Below, in pieces: positions 18,449-27,537 of a stretch of 64,000 nt of DNA. The stretch comes from an uncultured Chitinophagaceae bacterium (GTDB lineage Bacteria; Bacteroidota; Bacteroidia; Chitinophagales; Chitinophagaceae), in NCBI GenBank assembly GCA_937958995.1, contig CALGAP010000010.1, positions 1 through 64,000 on the forward strand. The letters run 5' to 3'. Made by a program: the position numbers and the translations under genes. Every line of letters starts with the position of its first letter. Within the stretch, counting starts at the first letter, position 1. The notes beneath the pieces are model-generated. The model was not told the DNA's origin and did no database searches. It saw only the letters and a program-made list of their open reading frames with translations.

Positions 18449-20308
18449 ATGGCCAAGGGTAAAATTCAAGTTCAAACCGAGAATATCTTCCCGATTATTA
18501 AAAAGTTCCTGTACAGTGACCACGAAATTTTCCTGCGCGAACTGATCAGTAATGCCGTGGATGCTACGCAAAAACTGAAGACACTTGCGTCGATCGGAGA
18601 GGCAAAGGGAGAACTGGGTGATCTGAACATTGAAGTGAAACTGGATACGGAAAAAAAGACGATCACCATTTCAGATAAAGGTATCGGCATGACTGCCGAA
18701 GAGGTGGAGAAATACCTGAACCAGGTGGCCTTCAGCGGCGCGGAAGAGTTTGTGAAGAAATACCAGGGACAAAACGAGAATAATATCATTGGCAAATTCG
18801 GTCTTGGCTTCTACTCGGCCTTCATGGTGAGCGATAAAGTGGAAGTGTTTACCAGGAGTTTCCGCGAAGGCTCTAAGGCAGCCCGCTGGGAATGCGATGG
18901 AAGCCCGGAATATATCCTGGAAGAAACAGGGAAAGATCAGCGCGGAACCGATGTGGTGCTGCATATCAATTCGGAAAGCGCTGAATTTCTCGACGAAACC
19001 CGCATCGAGGGTATTCTCAAAAGATTCTGCCGCTTCCTGCCCGTGCCCATTTTCTTTAAGGGCGAGCAGATCAATAACACGCAACCCGCCTGGGTAAAGA
19101 AACCCAGCGAACTCACTTCGCAGGATTACCAGGCGTTTTATAAGGAGCTTTACCCATACAACGAAGCGCCCCTGTTCTGGATACATCTGAATGTGGACTA
19201 TCCGTTCAACCTCACCGGTATCTTGTATTTCCCTAAAATCAAACAGAGCTACGAAATACAGAAAGACAAAATTCAGCTGTACTGCAACCAGGTGTTCGTG
19301 ACCGACGAGGTGAAAGATATCGTGCCCGAATTCCTGATGTTGCTGCACGGTGTGATCGATAGTCCTGATATACCGCTCAACGTTAGCCGAAGTTATCTCC
19401 AGGGCGATCCCAACGTGCGCAAGATCAATAACCATATCACCAAGAAGGTGGCCGATAAGCTCGAAGAGCTTTTCAACAAGGAAAGAAAAGAGTTTGAAGA
19501 AAAATGGGAAAGCCTGGCCCTCTTCGTGAAATACGGTATGATGACTGACGATAAATTCATGGAGCGCGCCGGCAAATTCCACATTTTTGAAGCAGCAACC
19601 GATTCAGCAGAAAAGAAATATTACACGCTCGAAGAATACCGTGCGGCCGCCGAAGCGCTGCAGAAGAATAAGGATGGTAAACTGGTAGTGCTGTACACCA
19701 CCGATAAAGTGCAGCAGGATGCTTATGTAAAAGCAGCGCAGGCCAAAGGTTATATCGTGGTTCAACTCGATACTATTATCGATTCAGCGTTCATCAACCA
19801 GATGGAATTGAAATGGACCGATGTTCGTTTCACCCGCGTTGACTCCGATATCACCGATAACCTGATCGATAAACAGGAGGGAGGAGAAAGCGTGTTGAGC
19901 AAGGAAGAAGAAGGACGTTTGAAGGAACTCTTCGAACTGGAAATGCCTGCCCTGCATATTACCGTTGAAGTGAAAGGCCTTCAGCCCGAAGCTCCTCCCG
20001 TGGTGGCCACTCGTCCCGAATTCATCCGCCGTATGAAGGATATGGCCGCCGTTAGCGGGCAAATGGGAAGCTTCTACGCCAATATGCCCGATGAAGTTAC
20101 CCTTACCGTGAACGGCAATCACCCCATTTACCAGAAAGTGCTTTCCGAAACCGATAAAGAAAAGCAGGAAAAAATCGTTCATAACCTCGCCGACCTCGCC
20201 CTGCTTTCGCAAGGTCTCCTCAAAGGCAACGACCTCACCAACTTTATTTCCCGCAGCGTAGAACTGATGGGCGGCGAAAATAAGAGCAGGATTATTCTTG
20301 AAGCGTAA
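18449..20308 (+). CDS. htpG: Molecular chaperone HtpG (Hsp90)
   Basis: A 619-residue bacterial Hsp90, a cytosolic ATP-dependent dimeric chaperone. The N-terminal GHKL ATPase domain has ELISNAVDATQK (catalytic Glu and Mg-binding Asn), SDKGIGMT, and GKFGLGFYSAFMV. The middle domain includes RGTDVVLHI and LNVSRSYLQGD with the Arg that contacts ATP gamma-phosphate. The C-terminal dimerisation domain runs from about 500 and lacks the eukaryotic MEEVD tail. Length and motif order are normal. ATG 18449 is preceded by CTATCTATATT, with no Shine-Dalgarno. It is convergent with the efflux operon; a perfect 42-bp inverted repeat fills the gap. Confidence 0.98.
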   Translation: MAKGKIQVQTENIFPIIKKFLYSDHEIFLRELISNAVDATQKLKTLASIGEAKGELGDLNIEVKLDTEKKTITISDKGIGMTAEEVEKYLNQVAFSGAEEFVKKYQGQNENNIIGKFGLGFYSAFMVSDKVEVFTRSFREGSKAARWECDGSPEYILEETGKDQRGTDVVLHINSESAEFLDETRIEGILKRFCRFLPVPIFFKGEQINNTQPAWVKKPSELTSQDYQAFYKELYPYNEAPLFWIHLNVDYPFNLTGILYFPKIKQSYEIQKDKIQLYCNQVFVTDEVKDIVPEFLMLLHGVIDSPDIPLNVSRSYLQGDPNVRKINNHITKKVADKLEELFNKERKEFEEKWESLALFVKYGMMTDDKFMERAGKFHIFEAATDSAEKKYYTLEEYRAAAEALQKNKDGKLVVLYTTDKVQQDAYVKAAQAKGYIVVQLDTIIDSAFINQMELKWTDVRFTRVDSDITDNLIDKQEGGESVLSKEEEGRLKELFELEMPALHITVEVKGLQPEAPPVVATRPEFIRRMKDMAAVSGQMGSFYANMPDEVTLTVNGNHPIYQKVLSETDKEKQEKIVHNLADLALLSQGLLKGNDLTNFISRSVELMGGENKSRIILEA

Positions 20309-20321
20309 GCGCGGAGATATT

Positions 20322-20443
20322 GAATATTGAATTTGAATTTGAACAAGGAATTTGAATATGAATCAGCTGATGATTCATTTTACTTCACGAAATTCAGCCT
20401 TATTCATATTCAAATTCCTTGTTCAAATTCAAATTCAATATTC
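20322..20443. repeat. Perfect 42-bp inverted repeat between convergent genes
   Basis: The arm at 20322-20363 is the exact reverse complement of 20402-20443, separated by 38 nt. The arms are built from TTGAATTTGAA-type short repeats around AACAAGG. It lies 13 bp after the htpG stop and 3 bp before the stop of the outer-membrane efflux gene on the other strand, so it could act as a two-way transcription stop. A perfect match of this length points to recent formation or gene conversion between the arms. Confidence 0.97.
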
Positions 20444-20446
20444 CCC

Positions 20447-21862
20447 TCACTTCCAGCCTCCACCAAGCGCCCTATACAACTCCACCATCGCGTCGAGTTG
20501 CTGACGGCGAACGTCGGCCAGGTTAAGTTCGGCCTGGAGATAGTTGCTTTGGGCGGTGATGACTTCGAGGTAGTCGGCGAGACCGCTCTTGAAAAGGAGG
20601 CTCGCGTTGGCAATAGCTTGTTGCAGGGTGTTTACCTGTTCAGTGGCAATGCGATGTCGGCTTTCTAATTTGTCCAGCCTTACCATTGCGTTTGCGACTT
20701 CGCCTATTGCATTCAATGCCGATTGACGAAAGCCGATCACCGCTTGCTCACGTTGTATTCGCGCTACTTCCAGTTGAGTTTTCAACTGGCGCTGTTGGAA
20801 GATGGGTTGTACAATGTTTCCCGCCACAGTTCCGAACAATGAAGCCGGGATGCTGAACCAGTCGCTTGCTTTGAAAGCATTGATACCACCGGCTGCTGTG
20901 ATGCTAAGCGCGGGATACATATTTCCCTGTGCATAACCCACACGCGCATTCGCAGCCCTTAATGCCAGTTCACTGGCGCGCACATCGGGGCGGCGACTGA
21001 TCAGTGCCGCCGGCACGCCGGTGGGGAGCTCAGCCGGTATAGTGAAATCGCGCAGCTTGCTGAAGCGGGTTATTGGCCCGGGCACGTCGCCGGTCAGTAT
21101 GCGCAACGTATTTTCCTGGATTGCTACTTCCTGCTCCAGCAACGGTACCAGCAATGCGGCGGTTTGTCGTTGGGCTTGCGCCTGCTGCACAGCCAGTTCA
21201 GTTACCTGTCCTGACTCTTTTTGCAGTTGCATCATCTGCACCACGGTATCGCCGAGCGATAAGTTGCGGCGCGCGATGTTCAGCTGCTCATCCAGCATCA
21301 GCAGGTTGAAATAAGTACTGGCGATGCCGGCCACCAATGTTGTTTGCACTGCATGCGCTGCTTCACGTGTTTGCAGGAAGGTATTGGCGGCGGCTTCGCG
21401 CTGGCGACGCAGTTTACCCCAGATATCCAGTTCCCACGAAAGCGTAGCGCCCAGCGTATAGTCTTCTACGTGATTAGCGCCAATAAAAGCTTCCAGGCTT
21501 TTACCATTCAGACTATTCTCCGATGGATTGAGGGTAGAACCTGTTGCCTGCGCCTGCACCACCGGCGTCCAGTTTACACGCGCCTGCTTCAGGTATGCCT
21601 GCGCTTCGTCCACACGACGCATGGCCAGTTGCAGGTCAAAATTGCCCGTCAATGCTTTTTGGATCAGCGACTGTAAAGTAGTGTCGGGAAAGAATTGTTT
21701 CCACTCCAGGTCACCGACACTCAAAGTATCGCCGGTGGCGGTGCCGGTGAATTGCGCCGGCAGCGCCAGGTCGGGCCGCTGGTAATCGCGACCCACCCGG
21801 CATGCTGCCAACGACAAGATGAATATATATAGTGCTATACTTTTAACGTGTTGCATGGTCAT
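20447..21862 (-). CDS. RND efflux outer-membrane lipoprotein (OprM/NodT type)
   Basis: The outer-membrane channel of a tripartite efflux pump, about 471 residues. The N-terminus has a lipoprotein signal (LSLAAC, about residues 16-21), then CRVGRDYQRPDLALP, typical of NodT/OprM proteins. Two outer membrane efflux repeats follow, each with long coiled helices (DEAQAYLKQARVNW, GLADYLEVITAQSNYLQAELNL). The RRPDVRASELALRAANARVG block is diagnostic. The gene overlaps the end of the permease gene by about 20 bp. ATG 21862 is preferred over the TTG at 21871; ATG 21856 is also possible. Last gene of the araC-adaptor-permease-channel string. Confidence 0.95.
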   Translation of the reverse strand: MTMQHVKSIALYIFILSLAACRVGRDYQRPDLALPAQFTGTATGDTLSVGDLEWKQFFPDTTLQSLIQKALTGNFDLQLAMRRVDEAQAYLKQARVNWTPVVQAQATGSTLNPSENSLNGKSLEAFIGANHVEDYTLGATLSWELDIWGKLRRQREAAANTFLQTREAAHAVQTTLVAGIASTYFNLLMLDEQLNIARRNLSLGDTVVQMMQLQKESGQVTELAVQQAQAQRQTAALLVPLLEQEVAIQENTLRILTGDVPGPITRFSKLRDFTIPAELPTGVPAALISRRPDVRASELALRAANARVGYAQGNMYPALSITAAGGINAFKASDWFSIPASLFGTVAGNIVQPIFQQRQLKTQLEVARIQREQAVIGFRQSALNAIGEVANAMVRLDKLESRHRIATEQVNTLQQAIANASLLFKSGLADYLEVITAQSNYLQAELNLADVRRQQLDAMVELYRALGGGWK

Positions 21863-24800
21863 TATTTTCAATTGATGGAACTACTACCGGTTTTCGTTTG
21901 ATTTTTTCCTGCAGCCATTGGAACATCACAAACAGCACAGGTATAATGAATATACCCAGTACCACACCTGTAAACATTCCTCCAACAGCACCGGTACCGA
22001 TGGAGCGGTTACCCAGCGCCGAGGCGCCTGTTGCATTTACCAATGGCATCAGGCCTGCGATAAACGCGAACGATGTCATCAGGATGGGACGAAGACGCAA
22101 TCTCGATGCTTCCAGCGCGGCATCTACCAGGCTCATACCTGCGCGGCGGCGCTGCACTGCGTACTCAACGATCAGGATGGCGTTCTTCGCCAACAGACCC
22201 ACCAGCATTATGAGACCAACCTGCACATAGATGTTGTTTTCAATGCCAGTCAGCCTGATCAGTGCAAATACTCCCAATATACCCGTGGGCACAGAAAGTA
22301 TTACCGATAGCGGAAGTATATAACTTTCATATTGCGCGGCCAGCAGGAAGTACACAAACACCAGGCTCAGCAGGAAGATCAGTGTTTGCTGCGAACCCGA
22401 ATTGATTTCTTCGCGCGTCATACCACTCCATTCCGTGGCATAACCTCTCGGCAGATACTGTTCGGCCACCTCCTGGATGGCCTTGATGGCATCACCGGTG
22501 GTATAACCGGGATTGGGCAAACCATTGATGGTAACTGCATTGAAAAGATTATTACGCGAAACGATTTCGGGGCCAAACACGCGCTCGAGCTTCACTACTG
22601 AATTAAGTGGCACCATTTCTCCCAAATTATTCTTCACAAACATGCCATTGAGTGAAGCAGGATCGGCGCGGTAATTGGCATCGGCCTGCACTATTACGCG
22701 ATAGTATTTTCCAAAACGGTTGAAATCGCTGGCAAAACTGCTACCGTAATACACCTGCAATGTTTGCAACAGCTCGCCGATATCAACGCCTAGTTGTTTT
22801 GCCCTGGTCTCGTCAACATCCAGCATGTATTGGGGATTGGCTGTATTGAATGTGGTGAATGCATACATAATTTCCGGACGCTTCATCAACTCACCAATAA
22901 ATCCATAAGCTACATTGCCTAGTCTTTCAAGGGAACCGGCGGTGCGGTCTTGCAGTATGAATTCGAAACCGCTGGTGTTGCCAAATCCCTGCACAGTGGG
23001 GAATACAAATGTGAAAACGCTTGCCTCCTTTATCACTGCCAGTTTCTGGTTCAGCCCGCCCATCACCTCGTCAATATTCTTTACCGGACCGCGCTCTTTG
23101 TATGGCTTCAGCCTGATAAATCCGAAAGCGTAGTTGGAGCTGTTGGCATTGGCAACGAAGTTTAAGCCGTTTACCGAGCCACGTCTGTCTATTGCCGGCT
23201 CACGTTGCAAAATGCTGTCGATCTTATCCATCACACGTTGCGTTCTGTCGAGCGATGCGCCCGGCGGCAGGTTCACTGAGTACACAATAAATCCCTGGTC
23301 TTCGGTGGGTATAAACCCGGTAGGTGTAGAACGCATCATGAACCAGGTGGCAATGCTCACGATCACTAAACCGCCGATAGCAATCCATTTCCGCCTGATC
23401 AGGAAGCGGATAGCCTGCACATAACGATCGGTGGTGGCTCTGAAGCCGGCGTTGAAAGCTTTGGTAAAACGTTTACCAAAACCTGCCAGCACCATTTGCG
23501 GTTTGCCACCTGCAGTTTGACCTTCTTCGTTATGGACATTCTTCAGGAACAATGCGCAGAGTGCCGGGCTTAGCGTTAACGCATTCAAAGCTGATATAAG
23601 AATGGCAATAGCCAGTGTAAAGGCAAATTGTTTATAGAAAACACCCGCCGGTCCCTGCATAAATCCTACGGGCACAAACACTGCTGCCATTACTAGTGTG
23701 ATGGAGACAATTACCCCCGAAATTTCTTTCATGGATGCCAGCGTGGCTTCCTTAGCCGGCAAGTTGGTGTTCTCCATTTTTGAGTGCACCGCCTCTACCA
23801 CCACTATTGCATCGTCCACCACTATACCAATGGCCAGCACCAGCGCGAAGAGGGTAAGCAGGTTGATGGTAAAACCAAATAATTGCAGGAAGAAAAAGGT
23901 GCCCACAATCGCCACCGGCACAGCTATAGCCGGTATGAGTGTTGAACGAAAATCCTGCAAGAACAAGAACACTACGATAAACACCAGTATAAATGCCTCG
24001 ATCAGGGTTTCGCGCACCTGGTCGATGGAGGCATCCAGGAACTCCTTGGCACTGTACATGATGAAATACTTAATGCCGGAAGGAAATGATTTGGACGCTC
24101 TCTCCAATACCTCATTAACTGCAGTGAGAATATCATTGGCGTTGGAACCTGCCGTTTGAAAAATGGCTATACCAATACCTTGCTTGCCCCCGATGAAGGT
24201 GTTAGCACTGTAGGTAAATGCGCCGAACTCAACACGTGCCACGTCTTTCAACCGCACTACAGAGCCGTCAGCATTTGCTTGGAGAATGATATTCTCATAA
24301 TCGGCATTATCCTGGAATTTTCCTTTGTACTTCAGCACGTATTCAAAGCTTTCTGTCGTGCTTTGGCCAAAACGGCCAGGCGCTGCTTCCAGGTTCTGAT
24401 CACGTATGGCATTCAACACATCTGTCGGTGAAAGATTATTCGCCACCAACCTGTCGGGCTTTAACCATATACGCATGGAATAATCTTTGGCGCCGAATAC
24501 AAACGCCTGGCCTACCCCCGGCACACGCTGAATTTCCGGGATGATATTTATTTTGGCATAGTTCTGTAAAAACGTTTCATCATAGGTGCTGTCTTCGCTG
24601 TACAACAGCGGCACCATGATCATGCTGTTCTGTTGTTTCTGGGTTGAAATACCTGCCTGCACCACTTCGGCGGGCACCTGGCTAACGGCCTTCGACACAC
24701 GGTTTTGAACGTTTACCGCCGCGAGGTCGGGATCGGTACCCACTTTAAAATATACATTCAGCGTCATGGTACCGTCGTTGCTCGACGTAGACGTCATGTA

Positions 24801-25028
24801 GGTCATATTTTCAACACCATTCACCGCTTCTTCTATCGGTGTGGCCACAGCGCGTGCCACCACTTCAGCGTTAGCGCCGGGATAGGTGGCAGTTACCTGC
24901 ACCGTGGGTGGTGCGATATCAGGGAAAAGGGTAATTGGCAGTGAGTACAGCGACAATAACCCGAGCAAAGTGAGAATGATCGATACTACGGTAGATAGTA
25001 CCGGCCTCTCAATGAATCTTCTTAGCAT
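21843..25028 (-). CDS. RND efflux inner-membrane transporter (AcrB/HAE1 type)
   Basis: A 1061-residue proton-driven exporter of hydrophobic compounds. It begins FIERPVLSTVVSIILTLLGLLSL and has twelve predicted membrane helices in two halves, with two large periplasmic loops. Helix 4 keeps the proton-relay Asp pair (GIVVDDAIVVVEAV), and helix 10-11 sequences (GLLAKNAILIVEYA, LRPILMTSFAFIAG) are typical. Length matches AcrB and MexB. The adaptor lies upstream with 120 bp between, holding an inverted repeat. The drug range cannot be read from sequence. Confidence 0.97.
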   Translation of the reverse strand: MLRRFIERPVLSTVVSIILTLLGLLSLYSLPITLFPDIAPPTVQVTATYPGANAEVVARAVATPIEEAVNGVENMTYMTSTSSNDGTMTLNVYFKVGTDPDLAAVNVQNRVSKAVSQVPAEVVQAGISTQKQQNSMIMVPLLYSEDSTYDETFLQNYAKINIIPEIQRVPGVGQAFVFGAKDYSMRIWLKPDRLVANNLSPTDVLNAIRDQNLEAAPGRFGQSTTESFEYVLKYKGKFQDNADYENIILQANADGSVVRLKDVARVEFGAFTYSANTFIGGKQGIGIAIFQTAGSNANDILTAVNEVLERASKSFPSGIKYFIMYSAKEFLDASIDQVRETLIEAFILVFIVVFLFLQDFRSTLIPAIAVPVAIVGTFFFLQLFGFTINLLTLFALVLAIGIVVDDAIVVVEAVHSKMENTNLPAKEATLASMKEISGVIVSITLVMAAVFVPVGFMQGPAGVFYKQFAFTLAIAILISALNALTLSPALCALFLKNVHNEEGQTAGGKPQMVLAGFGKRFTKAFNAGFRATTDRYVQAIRFLIRRKWIAIGGLVIVSIATWFMMRSTPTGFIPTEDQGFIVYSVNLPPGASLDRTQRVMDKIDSILQREPAIDRRGSVNGLNFVANANSSNYAFGFIRLKPYKERGPVKNIDEVMGGLNQKLAVIKEASVFTFVFPTVQGFGNTSGFEFILQDRTAGSLERLGNVAYGFIGELMKRPEIMYAFTTFNTANPQYMLDVDETRAKQLGVDIGELLQTLQVYYGSSFASDFNRFGKYYRVIVQADANYRADPASLNGMFVKNNLGEMVPLNSVVKLERVFGPEIVSRNNLFNAVTINGLPNPGYTTGDAIKAIQEVAEQYLPRGYATEWSGMTREEINSGSQQTLIFLLSLVFVYFLLAAQYESYILPLSVILSVPTGILGVFALIRLTGIENNIYVQVGLIMLVGLLAKNAILIVEYAVQRRRAGMSLVDAALEASRLRLRPILMTSFAFIAGLMPLVNATGASALGNRSIGTGAVGGMFTGVVLGIFIIPVLFVMFQWLQEKIKRKPVVVPSIENNDHATR

Positions 25029-25046
25029 GGAGAAAAAGATTTTATG

Positions 25047-25112
25047 GTTCCGGGTTCAGGGCTTCAGATTTCGGGTTAGATAACCCGAAACCCTGAACTC
25101 GAAACCCGAAAC
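25047..25112. repeat. Inverted repeat of the TTTCGGGT family
   Basis: The inner stem pairs TTTCGGGTTA (25069-25078) with TAACCCGAAA (25081-25090); the outer stem pairs GTTCAGGG (25054-25061) with CCCTGAAC (25091-25098). It lies between the adaptor and permease genes. The same wording (TTTATGGTTCC, TTTCGGGTT) recurs at 39116-39199 and single arms occur near 18140 and 37000. Confidence 0.85.
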
Positions 25113-25148
25113 AGAAAAGAATGCTGCTGTTTCTGATTGACTAAAAAA

Positions 25149-26327
25149 TTACAGGGGATTGGATTTGAGCAGGCTGTCTGTTGTGATTGGTTCCGGCGAA
25201 ATGATCATACCATCACGCAGGCGGTCGATGCCCTGGTAAACGATGCGATCGCCCTGGTTAAGACCTTTCGCAACCAAATAATAGTTACCACTTTTTTCTG
25301 CAACAGTGATGGGTTTGCTCACCACCTGGTTACTGTCGCCCACGGCGAAAACAAACACGCGGTCCTGCAATTCAAAGGTGGCCTCGCACGGCACTATCAG
25401 GCTGTTGTGCTTGCGGGGTATCCTTACCTTGCCGGTATTACCTGAACGCAGTATGCCTGCGCCATTGGGAAATACAGCACGGAAGCTGATAACGCCCATA
25501 GTGCGGTCGAACTGACCCTCGACGGTTTCTATTTTCCCTTTTTCAGGATAAATAGTGTTGTCGGCCAGTACCAGCTCAACAGGAGGCATTTGCTTTACCT
25601 TTTCCTGTATAGTCGCGCCGGGATATTCGTTCTTGAACTGCAGATAATCCACCTCGCTCAGCGAAAACCAGGCGTAGATCTGGCTCACATCAGACAACAT
25701 AGTGAGCGGTTGTGCTTCACCGCGACCAACCAGGCTGCCGGTCTTGTAAGGCACGCGGCCTATATAACCACTTACCGGGGCTGTGATCAAAGTGTAACCG
25801 AGGTTGATCTGCGCAGTGCTCACGTTGGCCTGCGCTGATGACACGGCGCCCCTGGCTGCTTCCAAATTGGCTTGCGCCGTCTTCAGTTGCACTTCCGAAA
25901 TCACATTGTTCTTTACCAGCGGTGTAAGCCTGTCTACTTCTACCTGCGCGCGATCGAGATTGGCCAGTGCCGAAACCAATGCTGCTTTTGCATTGCTCAG
26001 TTGCTCCTGGTAAGGACGATCATTGATCTTAAACAGCGGCTGACCGGCTTTCACATAAGCGCCTTCTTCAATAAATATCTTTTCGAGATATCCGTCCACC
26101 TGGGGACGTATTTCGACATTTACTTTTCCTTCAAGAGATGCCGAATATTCCTGGTAAGTAGTTGCGGGCACAATATCAACAGTCAGCACGGGCAGACTGG
26201 GAGCCGGCGGCTGTTGAATAGATGGGCTGGCAGCTGAATCGGAGCAGCTATTCACCAGCATCAGTAATCCTGCGGCAACGAGAGCCAGCGGGAAATAGGA
26301 GAGGTTCTTAATTTTTGTTTTCATCAT
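25149..26327 (-). CDS. RND efflux periplasmic adaptor (AcrA type), lipoprotein
   Basis: A 392-residue membrane fusion protein linking permease and outer-membrane channel. The lipobox MLVNSCS (Cys near 28) predicts lipid anchoring. Order: barrel-sandwich half (VEIRPQVDGYLEKIFIEEGAYVKAGQPLFKI), a helical hairpin of about 75 residues rich in Ala and Gln (ANLDRAQVEVDRLTPLVKN), the second half (GYTLITAPVSGYIGR), a beta-barrel domain (AVFPNGAGILRSGNTGKVRI) and a membrane-proximal domain. The length is usual for the family. It is the second gene of the string and follows araC by 135 bp. Confidence 0.96.
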   Translation of the reverse strand: MMKTKIKNLSYFPLALVAAGLLMLVNSCSDSAASPSIQQPPAPSLPVLTVDIVPATTYQEYSASLEGKVNVEIRPQVDGYLEKIFIEEGAYVKAGQPLFKINDRPYQEQLSNAKAALVSALANLDRAQVEVDRLTPLVKNNVISEVQLKTAQANLEAARGAVSSAQANVSTAQINLGYTLITAPVSGYIGRVPYKTGSLVGRGEAQPLTMLSDVSQIYAWFSLSEVDYLQFKNEYPGATIQEKVKQMPPVELVLADNTIYPEKGKIETVEGQFDRTMGVISFRAVFPNGAGILRSGNTGKVRIPRKHNSLIVPCEATFELQDRVFVFAVGDSNQVVSKPITVAEKSGNYYLVAKGLNQGDRIVYQGIDRLRDGMIISPEPITTDSLLKSNPL

Positions 26328-26462
26328 CTTGTCTTTTTAGATGTTTGGCTATTAATAAATACAATACATACCTATGCCTGTCTGGCAAGCGTTCATTTAA
26401 TTTACCGGCTTAGTGGTATTGGAAGAGAGAGCAAAAATAGTCTCAATTACGGTGAGAACTAT

Positions 26463-27359
26463 TTACATAATCAGGGGAGAAATTGTACTTTTCGCGGTAT
26501 TTTTTTGAAACAGTGCAGGTGTTTGACCCGTATGTTTTTTGAAATACCGGTTAAAGTAGCCGTCGTCCTCGAAATTGAGGTGATGCGCAATTTCTTTTAC
26601 AGAGAGTTCGCCCCAGAATAAGAGCCTCTTGGCCTCCATCACCCGCTTCTCATCAATCAACTGCTTTGCAGTCTTACCTGTCACACTTTTTATGATATCG
26701 TTGAGGTGACCTGGCGTAACGTATAACATATCAGCATATTGATCAACGCGGGTCTTGGTTCTGAAATGTTGATCGGTAAGCATCTTAAACTGGCGTACGA
26801 TCCTGTTGTATGAGGAATCCATTACCGAGGCATGACCATCTTCCTTTGCCCTGCAAGGCACCATCCTGGCTGCGGCAGTGATAAACACATTCAGCAAGTT
26901 TTTCAGTATGGTTTCCTTCGCTGGTCTGTCGCTGTTGAATTCTCTATACATCAGGTCGAGATATGTCTTCAGTTCCTGGCGATGTTCTTCGGTTGGTATA
27001 GGGATTACCACCTGGCCGAACATATACTCCCAGCAGGCAACAAGACCCTGCGTTTCAGTCAACAACAAATCGCGCGTAAAAGAAATATGCACCATCTTGT
27101 TGTAGCTGTCGCCGTCGCGTTGATGCACCTGGTCGGGAGCCAGCATAATCAGGGAAGGGGCTTTGATCACGTATTTCTCAAAATCAGTGAAATGTGTTAC
27201 CTCGCCTTCTTCGAGGAAACTTATTTTGTAGTCTTTATGCCTGTGAGGCACTCGCAGGTATGAAGGAACCGTAGTGCCCTCAGTTTTCTTCATAACGAAG
27301 TTAGTGCCCGGGATGCAGGCGGCAAGGTCATAAACGGGTATCAAGGTGTTGTTCTTCAT
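26463..27359 (-). CDS. AraC family regulator heading the efflux genes
   Basis: A 298-residue regulator. Residues about 25-130 form a cupin-like sensor domain (PHRHKDYKISFLEEGEVTHF, LIMLAPDQVHQ). Residues about 195-290 form a complete AraC DNA-binding domain with both helix-turn-helices (QYADMLYVTPGHLNDIIKSVTGKTAKQ and VKEIAHHLNFEDDGYFNRYFKKHTGQTP). It reads in the same direction as the adaptor, permease and channel genes, so it probably controls them. A perfect 20-bp palindrome lies about 77 bp upstream of its start; AraC proteins usually bind direct repeats, so another regulator may use that site. The inducer is unknown. Confidence 0.93.
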   Translation of the reverse strand: MKNNTLIPVYDLAACIPGTNFVMKKTEGTTVPSYLRVPHRHKDYKISFLEEGEVTHFTDFEKYVIKAPSLIMLAPDQVHQRDGDSYNKMVHISFTRDLLLTETQGLVACWEYMFGQVVIPIPTEEHRQELKTYLDLMYREFNSDRPAKETILKNLLNVFITAAARMVPCRAKEDGHASVMDSSYNRIVRQFKMLTDQHFRTKTRVDQYADMLYVTPGHLNDIIKSVTGKTAKQLIDEKRVMEAKRLLFWGELSVKEIAHHLNFEDDGYFNRYFKKHTGQTPALFQKNTAKSTISPLIM

Positions 27360-27435
27360 AAACGAAAAGGCCGGGTTAAAGTCTGATTAGTGTAAAAGGG
27401 ATAACAAGCCTGAATTTTTTTTGTTCAGGACTTTT

Positions 27436-27455
27436 TTGCTAACGTACGTTAGCAA
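27436..27455. promoter_or_regulatory. Candidate operator, perfect 20-bp palindrome
   Basis: TTGCTAACGTACGTTAGCAA is its own reverse complement, and an extra GTTAGCA half-site follows at 27461-27467. It lies upstream of the AraC regulator gene and downstream of recJ. The dyad suits a dimeric repressor such as a TetR-type protein, none of which is encoded in the window. A short CCTGAA/TTCAGG hairpin at 27409-27429 lies beside it. Confidence 0.55.
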
Positions 27456-27537
27456 CAACCGTTAGCATTTGCTGTTTATTCGAAAGTAAACCGGTGTTAT
27501 GACAACTGTATGTCAGGAGGGGAAAAAAAGAATTTTG

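Noticed and set aside
18086..18571. Minus-strand frame of 161 codons between rpsF and htpG
   Set aside because: It overlaps the rpsF promoter and the htpG start, with composition unlike protein and no motif.
18671..19582. A 303-codon frame antisense to htpG
   Set aside because: htpG is unmistakable; the antisense frame is a codon-bias effect.
20322..20443. The 42-bp inverted repeat as insertion-sequence ends
   Set aside because: Only 38 nt lie between the arms, so there is no room for a transposase and no sign of a target duplication.
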